Source: Streptomyces sp. SJL17-4 (GTDB taxonomy: Bacteria > Actinomycetota > Actinomycetes > Streptomycetales > Streptomycetaceae). Taken from it: a stretch of DNA of 64,000 nucleotides. Location of the stretch: NCBI RefSeq assembly GCF_036826855.1, contig NZ_CP104578.1, positions 7,250,501 through 7,314,500 on the forward strand. Reading direction: 5' to 3'. Below are positions 1 to 8,904 of this stretch, in pieces; the stretch's first letter is position 1; each line of letters starts with the position of its first letter. The position numbers were made by a program, and so were the translations under genes. A model generated the notes under the pieces. It was not told where the DNA came from and did not search any database. It worked only from the letters and a program-made list of their open reading frames with translations.

Positions 1-195
1 GCCTTCGGTGATCTCCGCACTGCCGGTGATCTCCGCACTGCCGGTGGTCGTCGCACTGCCGGTGGTCTCCGCGCTCTCCACCGCGTGGGCGGAGGCGGCG
101 GGGCCGGTGACGCTCAGGAGGATCGACGCGGCGGTGAGTCCGGCGAGACGCCCGGCCCGCCGTTGCGTGCGGCTGTGTGGTCGAGCGGATTGCAT
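1..195 (-). CDS. Secreted protein, N-terminal part only (runs off left edge)
   Basis: The ATG at 195 is preceded by an AAGGGA ribosome site. The reading frame gives an Arg-rich start (RTQRRAGRLAGL), a hydrophobic core (AASILLSVTG) and a likely signal peptidase site near ASAHA. After that comes a low-complexity Ser/Thr/Gly stretch with repeats of the type SAEITG and TTTGSA. This is a typical Sec signal followed by the start of a linker. The rest lies outside the window, so no function can be given. It is transcribed away from the glycosidase gene at 666. Confidence 0.6.
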   Translation of the reverse strand, partial: MQSARPHSRTQRRAGRLAGLTAASILLSVTGPAASAHAVESAETTGSATTTGSAEITGSAEITEG

Positions 196-551
196 CGTTT
201 CAATTTCCCTTGATGAGGCTGCTGGGGGGGAGTCGGGGGGAATCGGAACGTGGGGGAACCGGAGAACCGGAAACGGGACGGCAGGCCCCCAGGAGTGGGT
301 GCCCTGCCGTTTCGGCGGTGGGACGTCGTGTTGCGCGAGTGTTGATCGGCGCGGAGCGCAGCGTCAAGAGGCGGGGGGAAATGTGCGACGGGTCGGACGA
401 CGTGTTCGGTGTGTCGTCGATAACCGCAGGTGGGGTGCGTGGTGATGCCCTGATCGACGCGTCGGACAACGTTGCCCGGTGAATCCACGGTGTCCGTCGC
501 GTGCCGCGTCACCCGAGGGCAATGTCGTCGTAACCAAACCCGCTTGAACCG
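196..551. other. Intergenic region between divergent secreted-protein genes
   Basis: About 470 bases separate the leftward secreted protein from the glycosidase start at 666. Open frames here overlap one another on both strands and carry no recognisable domain. The only signal I can support is the promoter at 552-580 listed separately. Confidence 0.5.
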
Positions 552-580
552 TTGACGTGTACAGGCCGCGTGCCTAGGTT
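552..580 (+). promoter_or_regulatory. Candidate sigma-70 type promoter for the GH43 pair
   Basis: TTGACG at 552-557 and TAGGTT at 575-580 are separated by 17 bases, close to the HrdB-type consensus. Transcription would start near 587, leaving about an 80-base leader before the GTG at 666. This supports 666, rather than an upstream codon, as the start of the first glycosidase. Confidence 0.5.
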
Positions 581-665
581 CTGGTCGAAGTTACGCACAG
601 TGTCTGATATTTCGAACAACTGGGGCCGGTGGCTGTCAGCCGCCAGCTGTCGAAGGGGACTCGCC

Positions 666-2150
666 GTGTTCCGCACCCGCTACTGGTTCACCCTCATGAC
701 AGCGCTGCTCATGCTGCTCGCCGCGGTCGCCACGCAGCCGGCCGCGGCGGCCGAGGGGCGTCCGTACACCAACCCCGTCAAGTCGGTGAAGGGCGCCGAC
801 CCCTGGCTGGAGTACCACAACGGCCACTACTACCTGGTCACCACGTCCTTCACCGGCGTGCTGACCATGCGGAAGTCGCCCACCCTGGCCGGTCTCGCCA
901 CGGCCCCCAGCGTCCAGGTCTGGAGCGACACCACCTCCACCCGCAACACCAACTTCTGGGCGCCCGAGCTGCACTTCCTCGACGGCCGCTGGTACCTCTA
1001 CTACTCCGCGGGGCAGAGCGGTGTCGCCTGCTGCGACTCCCAGCGCACCTACGTCCTGGAGAGCGCGGGCAGCGATCCCATGGGCCCGTACACCTACAAG
1101 AACCAGCTCACCGGCTCGAACCTCAACCCCGGGGGCTGGCTCATCGACGCCAGCGTGCTGAGACACGGCGGCAAGCTGTACCTGATGGGCAGCGGTTCCA
1201 TCAACGGCAGCAAGCAGAGTCTGGTCATCGCCCCGATGAGCAACGCGTACACGGTCAGCGGCTCCGCCTTCACCGTCATCTCCAGCCCCACCCTGAGCTG
1301 GGAGACCCAGGGCGGTTCGGTCAACGAAGGACCCGAGCCGCTCTACCGCAACGGCAAGACGTTCGTCGTCTACTCCGCGAGCGCCTGCTGGGGACCGGAC
1401 TACAAGCTCGGCCGGCTGGAACTGACCGGCAGCAACCCGCTGCTGGCCTCCTCGTGGACCAAGAAGTCCACACCGGTCTTCTCGCGGAACGACTCCGCCG
1501 GCGTCTACGGACCCGGCCACAACGGCTTCTTCACCTCGCCCGACGGCACCGAGAACTGGATCGTTTACCACGCCAACGACTCGGCCTCCGACGGCTGCGA
1601 CAACGGCCGCACCACCCGCGCCCAGAAGTTCACCTGGAACGCCGACGGCACCCCGGACTTCGGCGCCCCGGTCGCCCTCGGCACCACCCGGCCCGGCCCG
1701 TCCGGAGAGGCAGCGGCCACACCGACGGCGTACACGCTCGTGAACCGCAACAGCGGCAAGTGCCTTGACGTCGAGAGCGGCAACACCGCGGACGGCACCG
1801 ACATCGCACAGTGGACCTGCAACGGCGGCGCCAACCAGAAGTGGCGGATCGAGGACCTCGGCAACGACACCAGCCGGCTCGTCAACGTCGCGACCGGCAA
1901 GGTCATGGACACGGCCGACTGCTCCGCCGCCGACGGCGCCGATCTGCGGCAGTGGTCGTGGCTGAACAACGACTGCCAGAAGTTCCGCCTCGTGCACACG
2001 GCGTCGGGCGACTACGTACGGATCGTCAACGAGAGCAGCGGCAAGGTCGCCGACGTCGCCGATTGCGGTACGGAGAACGGCGCCGACATACGGCAGTGGA
2101 CCTGGCTGAACAACGCCTGCCAGCAGTGGCAGCTCAAGCCTGCGGCGTGA
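666..2150 (+). CDS. Secreted family 43 glycoside hydrolase with C-terminal ricin-B (CBM13) domain
   Basis: A 494-residue secreted hydrolase, probably acting on arabinose- or xylose-containing plant polysaccharide. The GTG at 666 follows AAGGGGAC and gives a clean signal peptide (LMTALLMLLAAVA, then AAAA). The five-bladed GH43 domain spans about residues 35-350. Visible catalytic candidates are Asp45 in GADPW, Asp161 in LIDAS and Glu221 in NEGPE. The last 130 or so residues form a beta-trefoil lectin with repeats ending in QW or QKW-type motifs (GKCLDV, ANQKWRI, ACQQWQL). A second GH43 gene follows after 26 bases, so the two are probably co-expressed. The exact linkage is not decided by sequence alone. 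Confidence 0.9.
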   Translation: MFRTRYWFTLMTALLMLLAAVATQPAAAAEGRPYTNPVKSVKGADPWLEYHNGHYYLVTTSFTGVLTMRKSPTLAGLATAPSVQVWSDTTSTRNTNFWAPELHFLDGRWYLYYSAGQSGVACCDSQRTYVLESAGSDPMGPYTYKNQLTGSNLNPGGWLIDASVLRHGGKLYLMGSGSINGSKQSLVIAPMSNAYTVSGSAFTVISSPTLSWETQGGSVNEGPEPLYRNGKTFVVYSASACWGPDYKLGRLELTGSNPLLASSWTKKSTPVFSRNDSAGVYGPGHNGFFTSPDGTENWIVYHANDSASDGCDNGRTTRAQKFTWNADGTPDFGAPVALGTTRPGPSGEAAATPTAYTLVNRNSGKCLDVESGNTADGTDIAQWTCNGGANQKWRIEDLGNDTSRLVNVATGKVMDTADCSAADGADLRQWSWLNNDCQKFRLVHTASGDYVRIVNESSGKVADVADCGTENGADIRQWTWLNNACQQWQLKPAA

Positions 2151-2176
2151 GCGCCGTGACGGAGAAGAGGAAGATC

Positions 2177-3622
2177 GTGAGACGCGACATCGCAAGGGCG
2201 GTCCTGGCTCTGTTCGCCGCACTGGCAGTGCTGACCACCGGAACCCCCGCCCACGCGGCGGCCCCCGCCTCACCGGCGGTGACCTTCACCAACCCGGTCG
2301 CCGAACAGCGCGCCGATCCGCACATCTTCAAGCACACCGACGGCTACTACTACTTCACGGCGACCGTCCCCGCGTACGACCGGATCGTCATGCGACGGGC
2401 CACCACCCTCCAGGGCCTGTCCACCGCCGCCGAGACCACCATCTGGAGCAGACACGCCAGCGGTGAGATGGGCGCGCACATCTGGGCGCCGGAGGTCCAC
2501 TTCATCGACGGCAAGTGGTACGTCTACTTCGCCGCCGGATCCACCGGCGACATCTGGAGGATCCGGCCGTACGTTCTCGAGACCGGCGCGGCCAACCCGC
2601 TGACGGGGACCTGGACGGAGAAGGGCCGCATCGCCCTGCCGCTGGACACCTTCTCGCTCGACGCCACCACCTTCGTCGTCGGCTCGACCCGCTACCTCTC
2701 CTGGGCGCAGAACGACCCGGCGGTCGGCGCCGGCACCAACATCTACCTGGCCAGGATGTCCAACCCCTGGACGATCAGCGGCAGTCCGGTGATGATCTCC
2801 CGGCCGACCCACGCGTGGGAGACGGTCGGCCACACGGTCAACGAGGGCCCGGCGGTCATCCAGCGGGGCGGCAAGGTCTTCATGAGCTTCTCCGCCAGCG
2901 CAACGGACAGCAACTACTGCCTCGGCCTGCTGACGGCCGCCGCCGACGCGGACCTGATGGACCCGGCCTCCTGGGCCAAGAACCCGAACCCGGTCTTCAC
3001 CAGCAACACCGCGACCGGCCAGTTCGGCCCCGGGCACAACACCTTCACCACGTCCGAGGACGGGAAGTCGGACGTCCTCGTCTACCACGACCGCAACTAC
3101 AAGGACATCACCGGCGACCCGCTCAACGACCCCAACCGCCGCACCCGCTATCAGAAGCTCTACTGGAACGCCGACGGCACCCCGAACTTCGGCATCCCGG
3201 TCGCCGACGGGGTCACCCCCGTCCGCTTCTCGTCCTTCAACTTCCCCGACCGGTTCATCCGGCACTGGGAATTCCGCGCCAAGATCGAAGCGAACGTCAC
3301 CAACCTCGCGGACTCCCAGTTCCGCGTCGTCCCCGGCCTCGCCGGCACCGGAACCGTCTCCCTCGAATCGGCCAACTTCCCCGGCTACTACCTGCGCCAC
3401 AAGAACCAGGAGGTATGGGTCGAGAAGAACGACGGGAGTACGGTCTTCAAGAACGACGCCAGCTTCCACCGCCGTCCGGGCCTCGCGGACACGGCCGCCG
3501 GCGTCTCCTTCGAGTCGTACAACTTCCCCGGCCGCTACCTCCGCCACTACGACTACCTGCTCGTGACACAGCCGGCGAAGACGCCGACCGCCAAGGCGGA
3601 CGCGACGTTCTACGCCCAGTAG
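2177..3622 (+). CDS. Secreted GH43 exo-arabinofuranosidase-like enzyme with AbfB (CBM42) domain
   Basis: A 481-residue secreted enzyme. The GTG at 2177 sits 3-5 bases after GAAGAGGAAG and opens a signal peptide ending near AHAAA. The GH43 domain covers about residues 35-340, with catalytic candidates Asp47 (RADPH), Asp162 (SLDATT) and Glu223 (NEGPA). The C-terminal 140 residues repeat SFNFPDRFIRH, SANFPGYYLRH and SYNFPGRYLRH, the signature of AbfB/CBM42, which binds arabinofuranose side chains. GH43 plus CBM42 is the layout of the characterised Streptomyces exo-1,5-alpha-L-arabinofuranosidases, so that activity is the best inference. It is the second gene of the pair. Confidence 0.9.
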   Translation: MRRDIARAVLALFAALAVLTTGTPAHAAAPASPAVTFTNPVAEQRADPHIFKHTDGYYYFTATVPAYDRIVMRRATTLQGLSTAAETTIWSRHASGEMGAHIWAPEVHFIDGKWYVYFAAGSTGDIWRIRPYVLETGAANPLTGTWTEKGRIALPLDTFSLDATTFVVGSTRYLSWAQNDPAVGAGTNIYLARMSNPWTISGSPVMISRPTHAWETVGHTVNEGPAVIQRGGKVFMSFSASATDSNYCLGLLTAAADADLMDPASWAKNPNPVFTSNTATGQFGPGHNTFTTSEDGKSDVLVYHDRNYKDITGDPLNDPNRRTRYQKLYWNADGTPNFGIPVADGVTPVRFSSFNFPDRFIRHWEFRAKIEANVTNLADSQFRVVPGLAGTGTVSLESANFPGYYLRHKNQEVWVEKNDGSTVFKNDASFHRRPGLADTAAGVSFESYNFPGRYLRHYDYLLVTQPAKTPTAKADATFYAQ

Positions 3623-3659
3623 GAAACGCGGTGCCGGCCGCTCCCGCTCCGGGGCGGCC

Positions 3660-3795
3660 GGCACCGGGTCTCCAGGATCGCGCGCCCCGCGTACGCGTCC
3701 GGCGCCGCGGTGAACTAGGACGGCTTCAGCCCGTACAGCTCCTCCGCGATCTCCTCGACACCCACGCCGTCTACTGTGCGGCGCCCTCGGCGATC
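3660..3795 (-). pseudogene. Relic of a small actinobacterial protein, broken by a stop codon
   Basis: The minus strand reads VEEIAEELYGLKPS, stop, then FTAAPDAYAGRA in the same frame. This matches the N-terminal pattern ELYGLPPSEFTAARD shared by a family of small Streptomyces proteins, as I recall it. The stop (TAG at 3715-3717) stands where GAG for Glu is expected. No matching C-terminal part or promoter is visible. It is a decayed fragment downstream of the glycosidases. The family assignment is from memory and is moderate. Confidence 0.4.
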
Positions 3796-3939
3796 GGGGA
3801 GGCTTGGGAACAGCGAGATGCCCGTGACGCGCCGCGTAGGAACGGGCGAAGGACGAGGACATGAGCCCCTTCGCCGGATACGAACGCCGGTGACGTCACG
3901 CCGCCTTGGCGTCACGGCGTGGCGTCGGCCCGCGATCCG

Positions 3940-4233
3940 TTGACCACGTCGTCGTAGAGCTCGGCCGGCAAAGGGGGGTGGCCGGACCTCGCCTCAGCAG
4001 CCGCTCTCGACGAGGTGGTCGGCCAGCTGCTCCACGGTCAGCCGATGCCGCCGCGCGCCGATGCCCACTGCCGGTACGTCGGCGAGTGGACCGCGACGAA
4101 GCTGCGCTGGGGCCTCGCGGTCGACCAGGGCGAACTGAACGCGCTGACCGTGTACGCGGGCGCCTGCGAGAGCACCGTGGTGCACTTCACGCCCGCTCCG
4201 TATCGATCCCGAGGCGGGCGCCGTGCTGGATGA
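3940..4233 (+). pseudogene. C-terminal relic of a DUF1524/GmrSD-like HNH nuclease
   Basis: The open frame ending at 4233 contains MPPRADAHCRYVGEWTATK followed by LRWGLAVDQGELNALTVYA and a Cys. In secreted DUF1524 HNH proteins the C-terminus has the same spacing: W-x-P-P, then C-x-Y, W-x-x-x-K, L-x-V, E-x-x-AL and a final Cys. The HNH core itself (DHxVPL-type) is absent, and no start or signal peptide is present. I read it as the truncated tail of such a gene; it could also be a chance reading frame. Confidence 0.35.
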
Positions 4234-4531
4234 CGCTGGTCTGGTAGCCGCCGTCCGCCCGCGCCTTGGTCACGCTCGGATGGGCGTCCGCCAGCTCGGT
4301 CAAGCCCCCACTGGAGCCACCGTCGTCAGGGCCGGTTCGCGCTTCGCCATTCGTACTCCGTGATCAGGCCGAGGCTGCCAGGATGCGTGCACGCTTTCGT
4401 TCTCGGCGCGGCCCAGGCTCCGGAGCCTTGCTGCACGGCACACGGTACGTGTCCCTGTGCAGCCCGTCGGCATGAAGGAGGCCGTTGCGCCGGGCCGGAA
4501 GCCTGTTCAAAGGTATGGGGAGGATGGATCC

Positions 4532-6544
4532 GTGTTCGTAGGACGCGAGCGGGAACTGGCCGAGCTGCAGGGCGCGTTGAAGGTCCACCGGCTGGTGACC
4601 TTGACCGGTGTCGGGGGCGTTGGCAAGACGCGGCTTGCGCGGCAGGTGGTGGACCTCGGCCTGGTGGCCGCTGCGGAGGATTCCTGCTGGGCGGATCTGT
4701 GGCAGTTGCGCGATGAGGGGTTGCTCGCGGCGCTCGTGGCTGATGCGTGCGGTCTGTCCGATCACACGCCGAGGATGCCGGTGGATGTGATCTGCGAGTG
4801 GATCGGCGATCGCGAGCTGCTGCTGGTGCTTGATTCCTGTGAGCATGTGCTGACCGCGTGCCGGAGCCTGGTGCAGGTGCTGCTCGAGAAGTGTCCGCAT
4901 CTGAGGATCGTGGCCACCAGTCGCGAACTTCTCTATCTGGACGGGGAGTTCGTCGCTGTTGTCCAGCCGCTGCCGTGTGCCACGGATGCCGCCGAGTTGT
5001 TTCTGCAGCGTGCCACGGAATCGGGGCACGTGCCTGAGCCCGGGGATCTGAACCAGGTCACCGAGCTGTGTGCCTACCTCGACGGGCTTCCGTTGGCGCT
5101 GGAGTTGGCTGCGGGGGCGCTGCGGCACTGCAGCATCGAGGATCTTCTGCGGCGCCCGCGGCACGAGTTGAGCCGGGGGGAGGATGAGGAGCGTCCGCTG
5201 GCGCCCCGCCGGCACGACGTGCTGCGGACCGCCCTGGGCTGGAGCCATGAACTGTGCACGCCTGCGGAGCGCCTGTTGTGGGCCCGGTTGTCCATTGTCC
5301 ACGGGCATTTCGACGAGACCGTGGCGGTGGCCTTGTGTGCCGGTGGGCCGCTCTCCGCCTTCGACGTGGGCCACGCTCTGGCCGGGCTGGTGGACAAGTC
5401 CGTCGTGACTCGCCGCCGCGGGCGCTGTCTGTTGCTCGACACGGTGCGTGAATACGGGCGCCTGTGGCTCGCCGAGCTCGGTGAGCTGGACGCGATGGCG
5501 AGCAGGCACGCGTCGTACTTCCTGGCGCAGGCGCAGCAGGCGGACGCCACGTGGACGAGCGCTGAGCAGACCGGCTGGTATCGCACCATCAAGGAGGCGC
5601 ATCCCGATCTGTGTGCGGCCCTGGACCACTTGATCGCCCATGACGTCGATGCGGCGCTCGAGCTGGCCACGTTGACGGGCTTCTACTGGACTTGCTGCGG
5701 ACATGCGCACACCGCGCAGCTCTATCTTTCGCGCACGCTGAAGGCCTGCGACAGCCAGGGGCCGGTGCGGCAGCGAGCCGTGTGGGCGCTCGGATTGACT
5801 TATCTCCTGCAGGGAAATCACGCTACGGGGACGCACCTGGCGCGTCAGTGCCTGGAGAGCGCCCGTGTCACTGGGGACGCGACGGCGCTGCTGCGGGCCG
5901 CCTATCTGCAGGCCATGAGCGACCTTCTGCAGGGCAATCCCGGGCCGGGCCTGGAGCTTTTGGAGCACGCCCTGTGGAACGCGGACGCACACAGCACGGG
6001 CACGGGCGACGAGCCCGCTCGCCAGGCCGTGATGATGTGCCGGATGCTGCGTCTGTTCGCCCTCACCGGGCTCGGGGAGTTGGAGGAGAGTCGGGAGTCG
6101 GCCATGGTGCTGCGCGCGGAGTGTGTCGCGATGGGTGAGCACTGGATCCGCTCGTATGCCGATTACCAGATGTGTGTGATTGCGCTGCGTGCGGGGGACA
6201 GTGAACTGTCCCTGGATTACGCCCGTTCGATGCTGCACGCGAAGCAGCAGATCGGCGACACCTTCGGCATCGCGCTGGGGCTCGACATGCTGGCTGCGGC
6301 CTTCTCCGCCAACGGGAACGGTCATTCCGCGGCGCTGGCATCCGGCGCGGGCCAGCGGTTGTGGGATGCGGTGGGGCATCCGCAGCGTGGAGCTCCGGAC
6401 GTGGCGCCGCTGCGCGAGGCGGGCGAGGACATTGCGCGCAGGCTGGTGGGTTCGGGTACCTACGAGTCGTACCGCAGCGAGGCCGCCCATGCCGACCCCG
6501 GCGAGATGCTCGCCTGGGCGGCCGGCGGTGAGCCGCCCCTGTAG
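4532..6544 (+). CDS. STAND-type ATPase (LuxR/AfsR-like) without an obvious DNA-binding domain
   Basis: A roughly 670-residue signal-transduction ATPase. It has FVGRERELAEL at the N-terminus, a Walker A (GVGGVGKTR), a Walker B (LLLVLDSCEH), the sensor region VATSRELL and the GLPLALELAA helix typical of NB-ARC/STAND proteins. A winged-helix-like part follows, then TPR-like helical repeats to the end. The GTG at 4532 follows GGGGAGGA at good spacing; frame-compatible starts at 4457 and 4472 exist without a clear ribosome site. Relatives usually carry a LuxR helix-turn-helix at the C-terminus or a SARP domain at the N-terminus. I see neither, as the protein ends DPGEMLAWAAGGEPPL. The partner or effector is unknown. 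Confidence 0.75.
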   Translation: MFVGRERELAELQGALKVHRLVTLTGVGGVGKTRLARQVVDLGLVAAAEDSCWADLWQLRDEGLLAALVADACGLSDHTPRMPVDVICEWIGDRELLLVLDSCEHVLTACRSLVQVLLEKCPHLRIVATSRELLYLDGEFVAVVQPLPCATDAAELFLQRATESGHVPEPGDLNQVTELCAYLDGLPLALELAAGALRHCSIEDLLRRPRHELSRGEDEERPLAPRRHDVLRTALGWSHELCTPAERLLWARLSIVHGHFDETVAVALCAGGPLSAFDVGHALAGLVDKSVVTRRRGRCLLLDTVREYGRLWLAELGELDAMASRHASYFLAQAQQADATWTSAEQTGWYRTIKEAHPDLCAALDHLIAHDVDAALELATLTGFYWTCCGHAHTAQLYLSRTLKACDSQGPVRQRAVWALGLTYLLQGNHATGTHLARQCLESARVTGDATALLRAAYLQAMSDLLQGNPGPGLELLEHALWNADAHSTGTGDEPARQAVMMCRMLRLFALTGLGELEESRESAMVLRAECVAMGEHWIRSYADYQMCVIALRAGDSELSLDYARSMLHAKQQIGDTFGIALGLDMLAAAFSANGNGHSAALASGAGQRLWDAVGHPQRGAPDVAPLREAGEDIARRLVGSGTYESYRSEAAHADPGEMLAWAAGGEPPL

Positions 6545-6806
6545 GGCACGGCGCGTAGGGCGCGGGCGGGGCGCGATCGTAAGAGATGACTTTCCTCGGC
6601 GGTCACCCATTTGCTGCGCCCGGTGTGATTTTCGACGCCGCTGGTGCCGGGTGGTGAAATGCGTTGTGCCACCCGGCCGAAGTCGTCTTCGGGGGCATGT
6701 TGGCGCGTGGGGGCGTGAGGTGGTGAAGACCCGCGCACGAATTCGACCACGTACCCCCCCTCGCGCCGAGGGATTCCAAGATCGCGCGCTGGTAGCTTCC
6801 GGCCTC

Positions 6807-7976
6807 GTGATCAATTCGTTTCCCGAAAGTCCGGGTAACCCGCACGACTCCATGCCGATGCTCCTGGGGCGGGAGGTCTCCGTCCGGCCCACCCTGCTAC
6901 GACCCGCCGAGGAGGACGACCGGGCCGTCCTCGACGCTCTGCTCGCCTCCGGCCGCGTACGCGAGCGGCATGACCGTATCGACGAGCAGCTTGCCGAACT
7001 GGTGCGCTGCGAGCGCCCTCACGAAGCCCTCGCGGGACGTCGACTGGCGGGGGCCGTGGCAGAGGTGACCGGTGGCGCCCAGCTCAGCCGTTACGGAACA
7101 TGGGCGTGGTTCCCGTGGTCCGGGCGCCTCGTACATGTGCTGCCCCGTGAGGAGTTCCGGCGGGTTCGTACCGACCGCAACCGGGACAAGATCACCGCTG
7201 CTGAGCAGCGGCGTCTGCTCGCGCGGCGGATCGGGGTGATCGGCCTGTCGGTGGGCAGCACTGCGGCGCTCACCTGCGCCATGGAGGGTGTCGCAGGATC
7301 GTTTCGCCTGGCCGACTTCGACACTCTCGGACTCAGCAACCTCAACCGGTTGCGGGCCGGCGTACACGACTTGGGCCTGCCCAAGACAGTGCTGTGCGCA
7401 CGGCACATGTACGAGATCGACCCCTACCTCGACATCGAGCTGTGGCAGGAGGGGCTCACCGAGGACACCATCGACGCCTTCTTCGGCGCTGCGGACCGTC
7501 CGCTCGACCTCGTGATCGAGGAATGTGACACCCCCTGGGTGAAGACCGCTACCCGCGAGCACGCACGACGGCACGGTGTCCCGGTCCTGATGGACACCAA
7601 CGACCGGGGACTGCTGGACGTCGAGCGCTTCGACCTGGAGCCGGACCGGCCTCTGTTCCACGGCCGCGGCGGCGACCTGAGTGCCGAGGATGTACGGCGC
7701 CTCGCACCGGCGGACGCCTTGGCCTACCTGCTCCGCATCTGCGACGAGAGCCGGCTCAGTCCCGCCATGAAAGATGCTCTCGGCCGGATCGGGCACTCCC
7801 TGTCCAGCTGGCCGCAGCTGGCCAGCGGGGTGATGCTGGGCGGCGCCCTGGTCACCGACACCGCGCGCCGCATCCTGCTCGGCGCGCCCGTGGCCTCGGG
7901 CCGCTACTACACGGACCTCGAAGAGATCATCGGCGCCGTCGAGGCCGAACGTGTCCCCGTGGGAGCAGCCCGATGA
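6807..7976 (+). CDS. ThiF/E1-like adenylyltransferase-fold protein
   Basis: A 389-residue protein with the Rossmann fold of the ThiF/MoeB/E1 family: IGVIGLSVGSTAA around the nucleotide loop, then RLADFDTLGLSNLNRL, where LxDxDxVxxSNLNR is the family hallmark. The first 140 residues are a family-specific extension (RPAEEDDRAVLDALLASG). No CxxC zinc pairs or obvious catalytic Cys were seen, so the substrate is not clear. The start is uncertain: GTG 6807 is the first frame-compatible codon and ATG 6852 is an alternative; neither has a strong ribosome site. The stop overlaps the start of the next gene (ATGA), so it is translationally coupled to the acetyltransferase. Confidence 0.8.
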   Translation: MINSFPESPGNPHDSMPMLLGREVSVRPTLLRPAEEDDRAVLDALLASGRVRERHDRIDEQLAELVRCERPHEALAGRRLAGAVAEVTGGAQLSRYGTWAWFPWSGRLVHVLPREEFRRVRTDRNRDKITAAEQRRLLARRIGVIGLSVGSTAALTCAMEGVAGSFRLADFDTLGLSNLNRLRAGVHDLGLPKTVLCARHMYEIDPYLDIELWQEGLTEDTIDAFFGAADRPLDLVIEECDTPWVKTATREHARRHGVPVLMDTNDRGLLDVERFDLEPDRPLFHGRGGDLSAEDVRRLAPADALAYLLRICDESRLSPAMKDALGRIGHSLSSWPQLASGVMLGGALVTDTARRILLGAPVASGRYYTDLEEIIGAVEAERVPVGAAR

Positions 7977-8626
7977 ACCACCTGCCCGAACTCCACGGTG
8001 AGCACCTGTGGTTGCGCGAGCTGCGGGCCACCGACCTGGCTCCCTTCGAACGCATCCACACCCACCCTGTGCTCACCCGCTACCTCGGTGTCGACCGGAT
8101 GGATGCCCGTCAGGCCCAGGACGCGTTCGCCCAGCACCTCGCCCAGCCCTACACACATCCGCGGCGCAAGCACACCCTGGCCGTCTGTCCACCCGGCCAG
8201 GACGTCATGGTCGGCACCATGGGCCTGCTCGTCGAGGATTACGGGCGCAACGCCATGCTCACCAGCCTGGTCCTGCTCCCCGACGCACCTGTGCGGGGCC
8301 ACGGGCACGAAGCGGGGCGCCTCCTGATGGCCTATGGGTTCGGACACTTGGGGCTGCACCGCATCTGGGCCGGGCACCGCGCGGATCACACCCGGATGCG
8401 CGAGGTGATGCTCGCGGCCGGGCTGCAGCCCGAGGCCACGCTGCGGGAGCTGTTCCACACTCAGGGCCGGTGGCACGACGTCACCACCTACGCGGCGCTC
8501 GCGCCCGCATGGATCCGCCGGGCCACCCCCGCCGAACAGGCCATCCTCCGGGGTGCTGCTTTCCCTTCCCCTGCCGGCGCTTCGGGCGCACCGCCACAGT
8601 CCGTGTACGTGACGTCCGGCCGATGA
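7973..8626 (+). CDS. GNAT family N-acetyltransferase
   Basis: A 217-residue protein of the RimJ/RimL type. It starts LHGEHLWLRELRATDLAPFER and has the acyl-CoA loop region around PVRGHGHEAGRLLMAYGF, followed by LGLHRIWAGHRADHTRMREV, typical of strands 5-6 and helix 4 of GNAT enzymes. It overlaps the ThiF-like gene by four bases, so the two products are likely made in fixed ratio and may act on the same substrate. The last 30 residues are Pro/Ala/Gly rich and outside the fold. A strong hairpin follows at 8657. Confidence 0.85.
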   Translation: MNHLPELHGEHLWLRELRATDLAPFERIHTHPVLTRYLGVDRMDARQAQDAFAQHLAQPYTHPRRKHTLAVCPPGQDVMVGTMGLLVEDYGRNAMLTSLVLLPDAPVRGHGHEAGRLLMAYGFGHLGLHRIWAGHRADHTRMREVMLAAGLQPEATLRELFHTQGRWHDVTTYAALAPAWIRRATPAEQAILRGAAFPSPAGASGAPPQSVYVTSGR

Positions 8627-8656
8627 ATCCTTCCGGTGGCGGGCTTCGGCCACGCG

Positions 8657-8697
8657 GTGAGGGCCGCTTCCCCATGTGCCGGGGGAGCGGCCCTCAC
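8657..8697 (+). terminator. Strong hairpin terminator after the ThiF-GNAT pair
   Basis: GTGAGGGCCGCT at 8657-8668 pairs perfectly with AGCGGCCCTCAC at 8686-8697, extended by a CCCC/GGGG inner stem. Homology to a transposase begins four bases after the right arm. Confidence 0.75.
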
Positions 8698-8700
8698 CAG

Positions 8701-8904
8701 CCGGACTTTCGGTGGTACGTGGATCAGGTCCACGATCCGGACGACGTGATCGCCGAGGCGTTCACCCAGGCAGGCAACCGCGACCCCGGTCGTCACCGGC
8801 CCTGGCTCTTCCTCGTCGACGGCGCCCGCCACCAGCTCGACCTCATCGAAGCCGGAGCGACACGCCGCGATGTCACAGTCCGCATCTTGATCGACTTCGT
8901 GCAT
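8701..8904 (+). pseudogene. Internal fragment of an ISKra4-family transposase
   Basis: One frame reads DPDDVIAEAFTQAGNRDP, then FLVDGARHQLDLIEAGATRR and VTVRILIDFVH. This matches the DDE core of ISKra4 transposases, in which LVDGxxHQ and a following VDxIHVLEYLWKAAW are conserved. Homology stops abruptly after VH, and the expected LEYLWKAAW is missing. Both ends of the gene are gone, so it cannot be active. Confidence 0.65.

Noticed and set aside
4364..6892. An 842-codon minus-strand open frame over the STAND ATPase
   Set aside because: Its translation is rich in Arg, Pro, Gln and His and has no motifs, while the plus strand has clear Walker A and B boxes.
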